A stretch of DNA of 48,953 bases from Anaerolineales bacterium (GCA_018335275.1 JAGXKM010000007.1:1-48953), one strand, 5' to 3'. Counted from the first letter of the stretch, positions 1 to 8,785 are shown. The notes: a model not told the origin generated them from the sequence alone. Made by a program: numbers and translations.

Positions 1-444
1 GCCGAACCCATCTTCCCCCCGGCGCGGATCGACAAGCCGGCCCCCGCTCTGACTCTGGAAGCCCTTGACGGCAGCCAGGTTTCCCTTCGGGATTTTGAAG
101 GCAAAGTGGTCCTGGTCAACAACTGGGCTACCTGGTGTCCGCCCTGTAGGGCCGAGATGCCGGAGCTAAACAGCTACTATCAAGAACACATGGATCAGGG
201 GTTTCTAGTGGTCGCCATTGAAGCGGGGAGTCCGCAGGAAAACGTTCAGTCCTTTGTGGAAAGCACGGGCATTGATTTCCCGGTCCTGCTTGACCCGAAG
301 ACCGAATCTTTAAAGGGTTTTCAAAACGCTTCCCTGCCAAATTCTTTCGTCATTGACAGGGAAGGCCAGCTGCGGTTAACATGGACAGGAGCCATCAACA
401 AAGCCACATTGGAAGAACACGTTAATCCCCTACTGGAGGAATAA
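1..444 (+). CDS. TlpA/ResA-like thioredoxin-fold protein (5' end missing)
   Basis: The frame is open from the first base, so the N-terminus lies outside the window; 147 codons remain. The visible part starts with a short segment ending in a KPAPALTL-type strand, typical of AhpC/TSA-TlpA proteins, followed by the redox motif WCPPC (about 40 residues in) and a C-terminal thioredoxin fold with the cis-proline region near SLPNSFVID. Such proteins are membrane-anchored or exported thiol-disulfide oxidoreductases that reduce cytochrome c apoproteins or other exported thiols; the signal or anchor would be in the missing part. The stop is two bases before the OsmC start, so the two are probably co-transcribed. 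Family assignment is firm, the partner is not known. Confidence 0.88.
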   Translation, partial: AEPIFPPARIDKPAPALTLEALDGSQVSLRDFEGKVVLVNNWATWCPPCRAEMPELNSYYQEHMDQGFLVVAIEAGSPQENVQSFVESTGIDFPVLLDPKTESLKGFQNASLPNSFVIDREGQLRLTWTGAINKATLEEHVNPLLEE

Positions 445-446
445 AT

Positions 447-926
447 ATGAAAGCATCTGTGAGATGGCAGGGAGATCTATCTTTCAAAGGCACCGCGGAT
501 TCGGGGTTTGAAGTGCCGCTAGGGGCTGGACCAGAGGTGGGCGGCGATGATGATGGATTTCGCCCCCTGGAACTCATGGCCCTCAGCCTGGCTGGCTGCA
601 CCGGCATGGACGTGATTTCCATTCTGGAGAAAAAACGCCAGGAGATCACAGCCTACGAGGTCAAAGTGGACGCTGTCAGGGCGGAAGAACACCCCAAAGT
701 TTTCACCGAGGCCAAGGTAGCGTATCACATCACCGGGAAAGAGGTCAGCGAGAAGGCCGTTGTGCGTTCCATTGAACTCTCCGCCACCCAGTACTGCCCC
801 GCCCAGGGGATGCTGGATCAACTGATGCCCATCCAGCTGCTGTATTATATTTACGAGGACCAGGGAGATGGTAAGAAAGAGCTTGTGAGCGAGGGGGAAT
901 ACATCACCCCTGAACAAGGGACCTAG
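447..926 (+). CDS. OsmC/Ohr-family protein
   Basis: A 159-residue protein with the OsmC fold. It contains the two conserved cysteines of the family, one in LAGCTGMDV (about residue 51) and one in QYCPAQGML (about residue 117). Family members reduce organic hydroperoxides with these two cysteines, although many YhfA-like members have no proven activity. The GGDDDGF..PLELMALSLAGC region is the usual helix leading to the first cysteine. A good Shine-Dalgarno (GGAGG, 7 bases before the ATG) overlaps the end of the upstream thioredoxin-like gene, with two bases between stop and start, indicating an operon with a shared redox theme. Whether it is Ohr, OsmC or YhfA type cannot be settled here. Confidence 0.88.
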   Translation: MKASVRWQGDLSFKGTADSGFEVPLGAGPEVGGDDDGFRPLELMALSLAGCTGMDVISILEKKRQEITAYEVKVDAVRAEEHPKVFTEAKVAYHITGKEVSEKAVVRSIELSATQYCPAQGMLDQLMPIQLLYYIYEDQGDGKKELVSEGEYITPEQGT

Positions 927-1064
927 CTGCCCGATCCCGAGACCCACGTTGCCCTGCTTGCTAAGAAGCGCGAGACATGGGATAACGAATGTCCCCTCAC
1001 CACACACCCTCACAAATTGATCAGCGGATATTTCTCCACACAAATACATCTCTTCTGATCATAT

Positions 1065-1081
1065 AATGCCTAAAAGGCATT
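1065..1081. terminator. Short stem-loop between convergent genes
   Basis: AATGCCT and AGGCATT form a 7-bp stem with a 3-base loop, lying between the convergent OsmC and recO genes. Only three further T residues follow on the plus strand, so it is a weak terminator candidate at best. Nothing else was recognised in 927-1133. Confidence 0.3.
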
Positions 1082-1133
1082 TTCCACCGCGGTGATGATT
1101 ACAGCCCCCCAATCGTTGTCCGAGGAGTATTTT

Positions 1134-1940
1134 TTAGTCAGCGGTTCGTCTTTCCCCTTCTTTCCTGACAACCAAGTTGGCTTTGATCCGTCCCATGACC
1201 TCCGGGGTGCGAAGCTCGCTTTCCAGCATGGAGGTCAGGTAGTAACCCATCACGTTCTCTAACTCAGGCTTGATCCTTCCCGGGATCTGAAGCCCTGCAA
1301 GATCAGGATAAGGGGAACGTTGAAAATGCCGTGCGTATTTCAACGCCTGGGAGGTGATCGGGCGGTATCGGGAATCCGTGAGGCGTCCCGCACAGCCTGG
1401 GCAAACCACCCCACCCAGGACCCCCGAGAAGAATTGGTCCTCTTCCACAATTTCTTTCTCGCACTCCACACAGCGGAACAACTGGGGGCGGAAGCCGACA
1501 TGATCCAACAAATGGAGTTCGTAATATCTTAAAACCACATCAGGGGAGCGGCCCTCATTTAACCTTTCCAGGGTGTTCAACAAGAGCTTGTATAGGGGGA
1601 GGTTAGATCCCTCTTCATAGGTGAACGCATCCAGAAGTTCCACCACATAGGAACCATACCCGATCCCAACCAGGGATTCGCGCAGGGATCCATAGGCATC
1701 GATCAATTCCGCCTGGGTCAGGATGTGCAGGTTTCGGCCTTTGGCGATGAGCAGGGAAGAGCGCATGAACATCTCCACATGGCCCGATTTCTTTGATTGC
1801 GGGTTGCGTACCCCCTTGGCAATCACGCCCACCCGGCCCATTTTCCGGGTGAAGATGGTCAACAAACGGTCCTTTTCACCGAAATCCCGCCGGCGCAAGA
1901 TCACACCTTCGGTTCGGATGGATCGATGACGAGAAGCCAT
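1134..1940 (-). CDS. recO: DNA repair protein RecO
   Basis: RecO loads RecA on SSB-coated single-stranded DNA with RecR in the RecFOR recombination pathway. The 268-residue product starts with an OB-fold (RTEGVILRRRDFGEKDRLLT) and continues with the helical domain; a four-cysteine zinc site (CVECEK and VCPGCAG) lies in the second half, as in Gram-positive-type RecO. The ATG at 1940 is chosen because the family begins right at the RTEGVIL strand; an in-frame TTG 36 bases upstream would add a non-family extension. A GGGG stretch lies about 10 bases ahead of the ATG. A TATAAT box at 1981-1986 suggests its own promoter, though no -35 is convincing. Confidence 0.93.
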   Translation of the reverse strand: MASRHRSIRTEGVILRRRDFGEKDRLLTIFTRKMGRVGVIAKGVRNPQSKKSGHVEMFMRSSLLIAKGRNLHILTQAELIDAYGSLRESLVGIGYGSYVVELLDAFTYEEGSNLPLYKLLLNTLERLNEGRSPDVVLRYYELHLLDHVGFRPQLFRCVECEKEIVEEDQFFSGVLGGVVCPGCAGRLTDSRYRPITSQALKYARHFQRSPYPDLAGLQIPGRIKPELENVMGYYLTSMLESELRTPEVMGRIKANLVVRKEGERRTAD

Positions 1941-2014
1941 AGCAAATACCCCAAGAACGGCAAATGTCGCGGTCAAAAATATTATACGCCAACTTCCCCC
2001 AAATCCATCCCTCC

Positions 2015-2047
2015 ATAAAAAAAACCTCCGAGGTGATCTCGGAGGTT
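2015..2047 (-). terminator. Rho-independent terminator after hpt
   Basis: Read on the minus strand, a perfect 10-bp stem (2023-2032 with 2038-2047, 5-base loop) is followed by a run of eight T residues. It ends the prmA-hpt transcript and separates it from recO. Confidence 0.9.
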
Positions 2048-2067
2048 CAGCGTCGGGAGACCCTACC

Positions 2068-2616
2068 CTACTCCTGGTACACCTCTTTCTTCAACTCCGC
2101 GATATAAGGGAGCGTGCGGAGCCGGTCCGCGTAATCCAAACCGTACCCCACCACCCACACATCGGGAATTTCAAAACCCACATAATCCAGGGGGACCTCG
2201 AGGTGCTCACGGTCCTTTTTAAAGAGGGTACACGTCTTCAATGAAGCCGGTTTCCGACCCTTCAACGTATTATACAAATACTTCATCGTGTTGCCGGTGT
2301 CGACGATGTCCTCCACGATGATGACATGTTCGCCCTTGATGGGTTTTCGAAGGTCAAGGATCAGACGCACCGCCCCATTTGTGGTGGCCCGGTCCCCATA
2401 ACTGGAGAGGGACATAAAATCCACCATGTGGGGAATGGAAAGCTCACGCGACAGGTCAGCCAAAAAAATGAACGCCCCTTTCAAGATGCCGATCAACACC
2501 ACCCGGCGGGCATCCGCATAATCAGAAGCGATCTCCTCGGCCAGCGTCCCCACCCTTTTTTGGATTTCTTCTTCCGTCAATAAGACACGTTCGAGATCAG
2601 GATGCAAGTTTTCCAT
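2068..2616 (-). CDS. hpt: Hypoxanthine phosphoribosyltransferase
   Basis: Purine salvage enzyme that joins hypoxanthine or guanine to PRPP in the cytoplasm. The 182-residue length is normal. The PRPP-binding motif is seen as VIIVEDIVDTGNTM (about residues 98-111), and the C-terminal DYADRLRTLPYI matches the family end. The start ATG has an AGGGAG Shine-Dalgarno six bases upstream. It lies 100 bases downstream of prmA on the same strand and is followed by a strong terminator, so it is the last gene of a transcript that may begin as far up as hrcA. Identification is secure. Confidence 0.95.
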   Translation of the reverse strand: MENLHPDLERVLLTEEEIQKRVGTLAEEIASDYADARRVVLIGILKGAFIFLADLSRELSIPHMVDFMSLSSYGDRATTNGAVRLILDLRKPIKGEHVIIVEDIVDTGNTMKYLYNTLKGRKPASLKTCTLFKKDREHLEVPLDYVGFEIPDVWVVGYGLDYADRLRTLPYIAELKKEVYQE

Positions 2617-2718
2617 GAAAACTCCCTGGATATGATTTGGTTATTCCCTTGGAGAATATACCACATCTTGGATTTCAGCGAAGTTAAGGTTTTCAGAATC
2701 AAAGGAAACGGTTTTGGT

Positions 2719-3660
2719 TCAGCGCTTCTTTCCTGCCTGCAGCGCAACCCAATCCCCATCCTGCCGCCTGGATATGGTTTCAAATCCAGTATTTTCCAAG
2801 AGAGCTAGGATCTCCGGCGTCTGACCTTCCAACATCCCGGATAGGATCAAGGTTCCCCCCGTACTGACACACTCCGTAAGATCCTCCCGAATCAGCTGCT
2901 GCAGGACGGAGGCGATGATATTGGCACACACCAATGGCGCTTTTTGAAGCTTAAATTCACCCCGGAGGATTTCAGGGACCGACCCCTGGTGGACATCCAC
3001 ACGGTCCTGGATTTTGTTTTCGAGGAGGTTGGAACGCGTGACCTGCACAGCTTTGGGATCGTTATCCAGGGCCAGAACATAAGGCAAGCCCAACTTAACC
3101 GCGGCAATGCTTAAAATACCAGACCCGCAGCCGATATCGATCATGGAGGATGGGATGCCCCTTTCCCCGGAGAGGACATCCTCGATGATCAACAAGCTCA
3201 GCTGTGTGGTGGGATGTGTGCCCGACCCGAAGGCCATGCCGGGAGACATGGAAATCGTTTCCCTCCCTTGGTCCGGGGCGGACATCCATGAAGGAACTAC
3301 CATCAACCGGTTTCCTATGGGAATGGGGCGGTAATTTTTCTGCCAGGCGGTCCGCCAATCTTCCGCTTCAATGGTCCGGAACGCGGGTTCAGGGAGATCT
3401 TCAATCTGGCTCAAATGCCACAGCCCCCGCTTGATCTCCTGCTTCCGGGCCTGGACCCGGGCATCGTTGGGGATGTACCCGTAGACCTTTACCAGGGGGG
3501 ATGAAGTCTGGCCATCGATCAGACTCCCTCCTCCCACCCCTTCCATAACCACTCCCTCGGACAAATGTTCCGAGAGCAAAGAGGCGACGGGCTCCGCCAA
3601 TTCCCCGTTGACGAGCAGGCTCACCTCCAGCCAAGCAGGATCATCCGACTTCATATCCAT
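2719..3660 (-). CDS. prmA: Ribosomal protein L11 methyltransferase
   Basis: SAM-dependent trimethylation of ribosomal protein L11. The N-terminal substrate domain (WLEVSLLVNGELAEPVASLL) and the class I methyltransferase core are both present; the SAM-binding glycine motif is MIDIGCGSGILSIA and the following acidic strand is ALDNDP. Product length about 313 residues. The first plausible ATG is at 3660 (another at 3654); an in-frame TTG at 3675 falls inside a terminator stem and is not used. No Shine-Dalgarno is visible at the normal distance because the preceding bases are the terminator stem and U-tract after dnaJ. prmA directly after dnaJ is a common arrangement in HrcA-regulated clusters. 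Confidence 0.92.
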   Translation of the reverse strand: MDMKSDDPAWLEVSLLVNGELAEPVASLLSEHLSEGVVMEGVGGGSLIDGQTSSPLVKVYGYIPNDARVQARKQEIKRGLWHLSQIEDLPEPAFRTIEAEDWRTAWQKNYRPIPIGNRLMVVPSWMSAPDQGRETISMSPGMAFGSGTHPTTQLSLLIIEDVLSGERGIPSSMIDIGCGSGILSIAAVKLGLPYVLALDNDPKAVQVTRSNLLENKIQDRVDVHQGSVPEILRGEFKLQKAPLVCANIIASVLQQLIREDLTECVSTGGTLILSGMLEGQTPEILALLENTGFETISRRQDGDWVALQAGKKR

Positions 3661-3663
3661 ATC

Positions 3664-3704
3664 AAAAAGGTGCAAACCTCGGCCTCAAGGCGTTGATTTG
3701 CACC
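3664..3704 (-). terminator. Terminator/attenuator between dnaJ and prmA
   Basis: On the minus strand, GGTGCAAA (3697-3704) pairs with TTTGCACC (3669-3676), with an inner GCCT/AGGC stem in the loop, followed by five T residues (3664-3668). The prmA ATG begins only three bases after the U-tract. It would terminate most heat-shock transcripts after dnaJ and leave prmA-hpt dependent on read-through. Confidence 0.7.
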
Positions 3705-3727
3705 ACAGCTTCCTTTTATATGTGTTG

Positions 3728-4858
3728 CTAGCCACTCAAGACATTTTTCAGGCGGTCAAAGAATCCCCGCTCCTGAGGGAGCACTTCACTGTCCATTCTT
3801 TCCGCTAACTGCTCAAACAGTTCCCTGTCTTCCTCTTCTAAGCTCTCCGGGATACGGACATTGACAACCACCAATTGATCTCCACGCCCGTTATTCCTCA
3901 ATCGCGGGACACCTTTCCCGCGCATCCGGATCACGCTGCCGGGTTGGGTCCCGGAAGGTATCTTCAACTTCACATCTCCGTCCACGGTGGGCACTTCCAC
4001 ATTAGCGCCCAACGTAGCCTGGGCGATGTTGACATCCAGATCGAGAAGAATGTCATGATTCCTGCGCCGGAAATATTTGTGAGGGCGAACATGGATCAAG
4101 ATGTACAAATCCCCCGGGGGACCATTGTTTTGACCCGGCTGGCCCTCTCCTGTCAAGCGGATGCGCGTCCCGTCGTCCACTCCCGCAGGGATGTTCACTT
4201 TCTTTTGTCTGGTCTTACGTTCTGTCCCTTTTCCGCTGCACGTCGGACAGGGTGTATCAATCGTCTTGCCCTCCCCATTACAGGTCGGGCAGGTGGTCAC
4301 CTGGACCATTGATCCCAACAAAGTCTGCCGTGTTTGCCTGACCTCCCCCCGACCCCCACATTGAGGACAGCTCTGGGGTGAAGTGCCGGGCTTAGCACCT
4401 GAACCGTCGCACGTGGAGCAGGTCTCATCCCGGGTGATTTCAATCTCCTTCTCAACGCCAAACACCGCCTCTTCAAAATCAAGCCGGACCCGATACTGCA
4501 GATCAGCCCCCCGGCGAGGGGATGTGCGCCGCCTTGTCCGGGACCGGCCCCCAAATCCACCAAACCCGAAGAGGTCTCCCAGGATATCTTCAAAATCCGA
4601 GATGTTGGCGCTCCAATCCATCCCCCCATTGGCAGCTTTCACGCCCTGGTGTCCAAATCGGTCATAAGCAGCCCGTTTTTCGTCATCTGAGAGCACGCCA
4701 TAGGCTTCGTTGATCTCCTTGAAGCGCTCTTCTGCATCGGGGGCGTCATTGACATCAGGGTGGTACTTTCGCGCTAAGTTTCGAAAGGCATTCCGGATCT
4801 CATCCTCGGAGGCGTTTCTGGAAATGCCTAAGACCTCGTAATAGTCACGTTTTTCCAT
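3728..4858 (-). CDS. dnaJ: Chaperone protein DnaJ (type I Hsp40)
   Basis: Co-chaperone that delivers unfolded clients to DnaK and stimulates its ATPase. All type I parts are present in 376 residues: J-domain (1-70) with the HPD motif in RKYHPDVND, a Gly/Phe-rich linker (FGFGGFGG, followed by an unusually basic RSRTRRRTSPRR stretch), the zinc domain with four CxxCxGxG repeats (CSTCDGSG, CPQCGGRG, CPTCNGEG, CPTCSGKG), and the beta-rich client-binding C-terminal domains. The ATG is preceded by GAGAAGG. It follows dnaK after 139 bases that hold a long stem-loop, and is followed by a terminator that abuts prmA. Expected to be heat-induced through the hrcA promoter. Confidence 0.97.
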   Translation of the reverse strand: MEKRDYYEVLGISRNASEDEIRNAFRNLARKYHPDVNDAPDAEERFKEINEAYGVLSDDEKRAAYDRFGHQGVKAANGGMDWSANISDFEDILGDLFGFGGFGGRSRTRRRTSPRRGADLQYRVRLDFEEAVFGVEKEIEITRDETCSTCDGSGAKPGTSPQSCPQCGGRGEVRQTRQTLLGSMVQVTTCPTCNGEGKTIDTPCPTCSGKGTERKTRQKKVNIPAGVDDGTRIRLTGEGQPGQNNGPPGDLYILIHVRPHKYFRRRNHDILLDLDVNIAQATLGANVEVPTVDGDVKLKIPSGTQPGSVIRMRGKGVPRLRNNGRGDQLVVVNVRIPESLEEEDRELFEQLAERMDSEVLPQERGFFDRLKNVLSG

Positions 4859-4910
4859 GAACCTTCTCTACCCGCTAAAGTCAAGATTTCTGATTTCGCC
4901 TGTACATTAT

Positions 4911-4953
4911 ACCGAAACACGGGGAGCCCTTAAGGGACATCCCCGGTTTCGGT
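4911..4953 (-). other. Long stem-loop between dnaK and dnaJ
   Basis: ACCGAAAC (4911-4918) pairs with 4946-4953, then CGGGGA (4920-4925) with TCCCCG (4940-4945), with a single unpaired A, and the loop contains CCC-TTAA-GGG. On the minus strand it is not followed by a T-run, so it is more likely an mRNA processing or stabilising element, or a partial attenuator lowering dnaJ relative to dnaK, than a terminator. Confidence 0.6.
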
Positions 4954-4997
4954 CTATATACTGCGCGCTTTAATCCTCTCTCTCACCATGCCGGACA

Positions 4998-6923
4998 TTA
5001 GACGTCTTCGAATTCGCCTTCAACCACGTCTTCGTCATCCTCTGTCCCTTTGGATTGTCCCTCGGGGGCACCCGCGCCGGGCATCCCGCCAGGGGCTGCG
5101 CCCTGTTCACCTTGCTGGTACGCAGCAGCGCCTATCTGCTGCAGGGACTGAGACAAGCTTTCTGTTAATTCATTCAGACGGTCAGGATCCGAATCCTCTT
5201 GATCTTTTTCCAGCGCTTCACGGATTTCGGAGATCTTGGACTCGACCTCGCTTTTCGCATCGCCGGGCACCTTATCTCCCAAATCGTTCAGGGTCTTTTC
5301 CGCGGTATACGCCATGTTGTCAGCGTTGTTCCGGGCTTGGATGCGGTCCTTGCGTTTTTGGTCTTCTTGGGCATGGGCTTCCGCTTCCTGACGCATGCGT
5401 TCTACTTCGTCTTCGCTCAGTCCAGAGGAAGCCTCAATGGTGATGTTCTGGCTCTTCCCGGAGGCTTTATCCTTCGCGGTGACCTCGAGGATACCGTTGG
5501 CATTGATGTCAAAGGTAACCTCAATCTGGGGCACGCCGCGGGGTGCGGGGGGAATGCCGTCCAGGATGAAGCGGCCCAAAGATTTGTTGTCATTCGCCAT
5601 GGCCCGTTCGCCCTGAAGGACATGGATCTCAACCTGCGTCTGATTGTCACTGGCGGTTGAGAAGGTCTGTGTCTCCCGGGCCGGGATGGTGGTGTTGCGC
5701 TCAATGAGAGGTGTGGCTACACCGCCCAGGGTCTCCACCGACAGGGTCAGCGGGGTGACATCCAGAAGCAGCAAGTCATCCACTTCGCCGCCCAGAACGC
5801 CGGCCTGAATGGCAGCGCCTACCGCCACGACCTCGTCAGGGTTTACGCCTTTGTGGGGTGTCTTGCCGAAGAATTCTGAGACCTTTTCCTGCACTGCCGG
5901 CATGCGGGTCATGCCGCCGACCAGCACCACCTCGTCAATATCCTCAGGCTTCAGGTCCGCGTCTTCCAGAGCCTGCTTCACGGGCCCCATGGTCTTCTCG
6001 ACCAGATCATCTGTGAGCTGCTCCAATTTGGCGCGGGTGATTTTCTGGACCAGGTGTTTCGGCCCTGAAGCATCTGCGGTAACGTAAGGAAGGTTGATTT
6101 CCGTCTGCTGCGTGGTGGAAAGCTCGATTTTGGCTTTCTCAGCAGCTTCTTTCAATCGCTGCAGTGACTGACGCTGCTCTCGCAGGTCTATGCCCTGCTC
6201 CTTCTTGAATTCATCCGCCAGGTAGTTGATCAACCTCTCATCGAAGTCGTCTCCACCCAGGAAGGTGTCGCCGCTGGTGGACCGCACCTGGAAAACCCCT
6301 TCACCAACGTCCAACACGGAAATATCAAACGTGCCGCCGCCCAGGTCGTAGACCGCGATGACCTCGTTTTGTTTTTTGTCGAGACCGTAGGCCAGTGAAG
6401 ATGCTGTGGGCTCGTTGATGATGCGCATGACTTCTAGCCCCGCAATCTTCCCCGCGTCCTTGGTGGCGTTGCGCTGGCTGTCATTGAAGTACGCCGGCAC
6501 CGTGATCACGGCCTTATTGACCGGTTCGCCCAAGTATTCTTCTGCATCCGATTTGATCTTGGAAAGGATCATAGCCGAGATTTCGGGTGGGGAATATTCC
6601 TTATCGCCCATCACCACACGCACGTCCCCATTAGGCGCTTTTTTGACCTCGTAGGAGACCATTTCCCGGGCCCTTTCCGATTCCGGGGTGTCATATTTTC
6701 TCCCCATGAAACGCTTAATGGAATTCACTGTGTTCGCAGGGTTGATCACCGCCTGGTTACGGGCGGGCCGACCTACGATTCTTTCTCCATTCTTATTGAC
6801 CGCTACCACTGAGGGAACCAGACGGTCTCCCTCTGCTGAAGGGATGATGGTCGACTCCCCACCTTCCATCACAGCGGCGGCTGAGTTGGTCGTTCCTAGG
6901 TCAATGCCGATTATTTTTGCCAT
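4998..6923 (-). CDS. dnaK: Chaperone protein DnaK (Hsp70)
   Basis: Cytosolic ATP-dependent Hsp70 chaperone. The 641-residue protein starts with the signature [14 protein letters not shown], carries the second and third family signatures ([13 protein letters not shown] and [12 protein letters not shown]) in the nucleotide-binding domain (1-380), the linker [10 protein letters not shown], the substrate-binding domain, a helical lid and an acidic end EGEFEDV like the EEVD-type tails. The start is preceded by GGAGG eight to nine bases away. It lies between grpE and dnaJ in the order hrcA-grpE-dnaK-dnaJ and should be co-transcribed from the CIRCE-controlled promoter at 8741-8769. Confidence 0.98.
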   Translation of the reverse strand: MAKIIGIDLGTTNSAAAVMEGGESTIIPSAEGDRLVPSVVAVNKNGERIVGRPARNQAVINPANTVNSIKRFMGRKYDTPESERAREMVSYEVKKAPNGDVRVVMGDKEYSPPEISAMILSKIKSDAEEYLGEPVNKAVITVPAYFNDSQRNATKDAGKIAGLEVMRIINEPTASSLAYGLDKKQNEVIAVYDLGGGTFDISVLDVGEGVFQVRSTSGDTFLGGDDFDERLINYLADEFKKEQGIDLREQRQSLQRLKEAAEKAKIELSTTQQTEINLPYVTADASGPKHLVQKITRAKLEQLTDDLVEKTMGPVKQALEDADLKPEDIDEVVLVGGMTRMPAVQEKVSEFFGKTPHKGVNPDEVVAVGAAIQAGVLGGEVDDLLLLDVTPLTLSVETLGGVATPLIERNTTIPARETQTFSTASDNQTQVEIHVLQGERAMANDNKSLGRFILDGIPPAPRGVPQIEVTFDINANGILEVTAKDKASGKSQNITIEASSGLSEDEVERMRQEAEAHAQEDQKRKDRIQARNNADNMAYTAEKTLNDLGDKVPGDAKSEVESKISEIREALEKDQEDSDPDRLNELTESLSQSLQQIGAAAYQQGEQGAAPGGMPGAGAPEGQSKGTEDDEDVVEGEFEDV

Positions 6924-7005
6924 AGTCTAATCCTCCAAAGTTAAATCTTATATTGATTATTTTCGAAATAATTGCTTTTCATGACTGATGCTGTTTGCTT
7001 TCCCA

Positions 7006-7617
7006 TCACGCTGCCACCCGGACCAGCGCTGGGCGCAAGATCCGCTCTCCCAGAGTGTATCCTTCCTGCAGCACTTCGATAATCTCTCCGCTCTCGTACT
7101 CATCGTTCTCTTCCTGAAACACAGCCTCATGACGGTTGGGGTCAAAGATCTCCCCTTCAGCTTCCATGGGTTCCACCCCTTCCCTCTCCAGCATGAGCTG
7201 CAGTTTTTTATAGATCAGTTCAATGCCTTCTGCCCATTGTTCGCCCGGGCCTGATTCCGGTCGATCTTGCAATGCCCGGCCCAGATCATCAGAGATATCT
7301 AAATAATTCTTGATAATCTCTCCTTTGGCTCGTTCATACATTTGTTCTCTTTCACGCATGATCCGCTTTTTGTAATTTGCGAATTCAGCGCGCGAACGCT
7401 GCCATCCATCCAGGTATTCCTGGGCCTTTTCCTCGGATTCGTCCAAAGATGCTTTTAAATCCTCAATCTCCCCAGGCAAAGTCTTTGAAGAAACCTCTTC
7501 TTCCTCCTCAAGAACCTCATCCTGGATATCTTGAACCTCCTCTACATTCCCTTCCTGGGTTTCCTCTTCACTCTTTGATTTTGCGTTCTTTATTTCTACC
7601 TTTTTTTTCTTTGCCAT
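7006..7617 (-). CDS. grpE: Nucleotide exchange factor GrpE
   Basis: Releases ADP from DnaK in the Hsp70 cycle. In 203 residues there is a lysine-rich start (MAKKKKVEIK), a long very acidic disordered stretch (about 15-50), the long coiled-coil helix (LDGWQRSRAEFANYKKRI) that forms the GrpE dimer, and the C-terminal beta-domain with FDPNRHEAVFQ and the ending YTLGERILRPALVRVA, which is diagnostic. GGAGA precedes the ATG. It sits 30 bases after hrcA and 82 before dnaK. Confidence 0.96.
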   Translation of the reverse strand: MAKKKKVEIKNAKSKSEEETQEGNVEEVQDIQDEVLEEEEEVSSKTLPGEIEDLKASLDESEEKAQEYLDGWQRSRAEFANYKKRIMREREQMYERAKGEIIKNYLDISDDLGRALQDRPESGPGEQWAEGIELIYKKLQLMLEREGVEPMEAEGEIFDPNRHEAVFQEENDEYESGEIIEVLQEGYTLGERILRPALVRVAA

Positions 7618-7647
7618 GCTTTTTCGCTTCTCCTCACTTGTGAACGA

Positions 7648-8688
7648 TCAACTCGCAACGGCTTCTGTAAGCAATTCGCTCATCAGGTCTGACACGAACC
7701 GCACCGCAGAGACCCCTCTGCTGTAGGACATCCGCATGGGTCCAATCACACCCACAGCACCCAAAGAGTGTTTTTCCGTTCCGTAGGGTGCCAAAATCAC
7801 CGAGCAGTTCTTGAGTTCTTCCCAGTTCCCTTCCCCGCCAATGATGATCTGAACACCACTGCTGTCCCGCTCAAAAATAGTCTTGGAAAGTAAATCATCC
7901 AGGACAGAACGGTCCTCAAAAAGACGGAGGGTTTTCTGGGCTGCCGCAGGATCCGAAAACTCGGGCTCGGAAAGCACATTCGTCAACCCGTCCCGATATA
8001 CATTTCCTGTAGAGATCAGATCTGTATCCTCAATCTCTTCCAGGATCACGGAGAGCACTTCATGCTCCACTTCGTCTTCCGCCTCCTCGATCATCACCCG
8101 GAGGGTTTGAAGGTCCTTGACCCTCTCATCCTGGTTTATGTTTTCTGCTATCCCGCTCAACCGGCCCTGGGGGATCTGTTCCTCAAAAACCAACGTCTGC
8201 TGCCTGACTTCCCCGCCCTCTAAAACATAAACGAGCAGAACCTGGCGCCCCCGCGTCGCCAATAAAGCCACATGATTGAGCCTGGCCTCATCCATATGAA
8301 GCGCAGTCACCAGGGAAGCACCCTGGGTATGATTTGCCAGCACGGAAGCTGACAGGGAAAGCCAATCATCCACATCATGGCGGGCCTGGTAAAACTGGTG
8401 GCGGATCATCTGCTGGATGTGGGAAGGCAATTCAGCCGGTCCCATTAACTGCTGCACAAAGAAGCGGTACCCTTCCCGGGTTGGAATCCGTCCCGCCGAT
8501 GTGTATGGCTGTTGAAGGTACTCTTGGTCCGTCAACACAGCCATCTCATTTCTCACCGTGGCAGAGCTAAAATCCAAGCGGTAATTCTTCACCAGGCGGC
8601 CCGAGCTGACCGGCTCAGCTGTGTCCACATATTCCCGCACCACCAGCGCTAGAATGAGTTTTTGGCGTTCTGTCAGGGTTTCTGTCAT
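7648..8688 (-). CDS. hrcA: Heat-inducible transcription repressor HrcA
   Basis: Repressor that binds CIRCE operators and is kept active by GroEL. The product (346 residues from the ATG at 8688) has the N-terminal winged helix (LTERQKLILALVVREYVDTA and the recognition region SSATVRNEMAVL), then the GAF-like and dimerisation domains, ending with the typical GVIGPMRMSYSRGVSAVRF. The frame is open further upstream, but that part runs through the CIRCE and the promoter, so the start must be the ATG at 8688 (or 8697, three codons earlier). It heads the heat-shock cluster and is autoregulated by the operators immediately upstream. Confidence 0.95.
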   Translation of the reverse strand: MTETLTERQKLILALVVREYVDTAEPVSSGRLVKNYRLDFSSATVRNEMAVLTDQEYLQQPYTSAGRIPTREGYRFFVQQLMGPAELPSHIQQMIRHQFYQARHDVDDWLSLSASVLANHTQGASLVTALHMDEARLNHVALLATRGRQVLLVYVLEGGEVRQQTLVFEEQIPQGRLSGIAENINQDERVKDLQTLRVMIEEAEDEVEHEVLSVILEEIEDTDLISTGNVYRDGLTNVLSEPEFSDPAAAQKTLRLFEDRSVLDDLLSKTIFERDSSGVQIIIGGEGNWEELKNCSVILAPYGTEKHSLGAVGVIGPMRMSYSRGVSAVRFVSDLMSELLTEAVAS

Positions 8689-8702
8689 AAATCTCATCGA
8701 TT

Positions 8703-8729
8703 TTAGCACTCTCACCAAGAGAGTGCTAA
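8703..8729 (-). promoter_or_regulatory. CIRCE operator (perfect) upstream of hrcA
   Basis: TTAGCACTC (8703-8711), nine bases, GAGTGCTAA (8721-8729): an exact match to the CIRCE consensus, placed between the -10 box and the hrcA start, where bound HrcA would block transcription. Confidence 0.98.
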
Positions 8730-8740
8730 CAACGGTCATT

Positions 8741-8769
8741 ATGTTAACACGAGGAGGTTTAGCAGTCAA
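8741..8769 (-). promoter_or_regulatory. Sigma-A-type promoter of hrcA-grpE-dnaK-dnaJ
   Basis: On the minus strand: -35 TTGACT (8764-8769), 17-base spacer, -10 TAACAT (8741-8746). The predicted transcription start near 8734 places the perfect CIRCE at about +5 to +31. Confidence 0.8.
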
Positions 8770-8785
8770 GAAGGGAAAGTGCTAA
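8759..8785 (-). promoter_or_regulatory. Second, degenerate CIRCE overlapping the -35 box
   Basis: TTAGCAGTC (8759-8767), exactly nine bases, AAGTGCTAA (8777-8785). Each arm differs from the CIRCE consensus at one position (16 of 18 match) and the spacing is canonical. It covers the -35 hexamer of the hrcA promoter. Confidence 0.65.
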
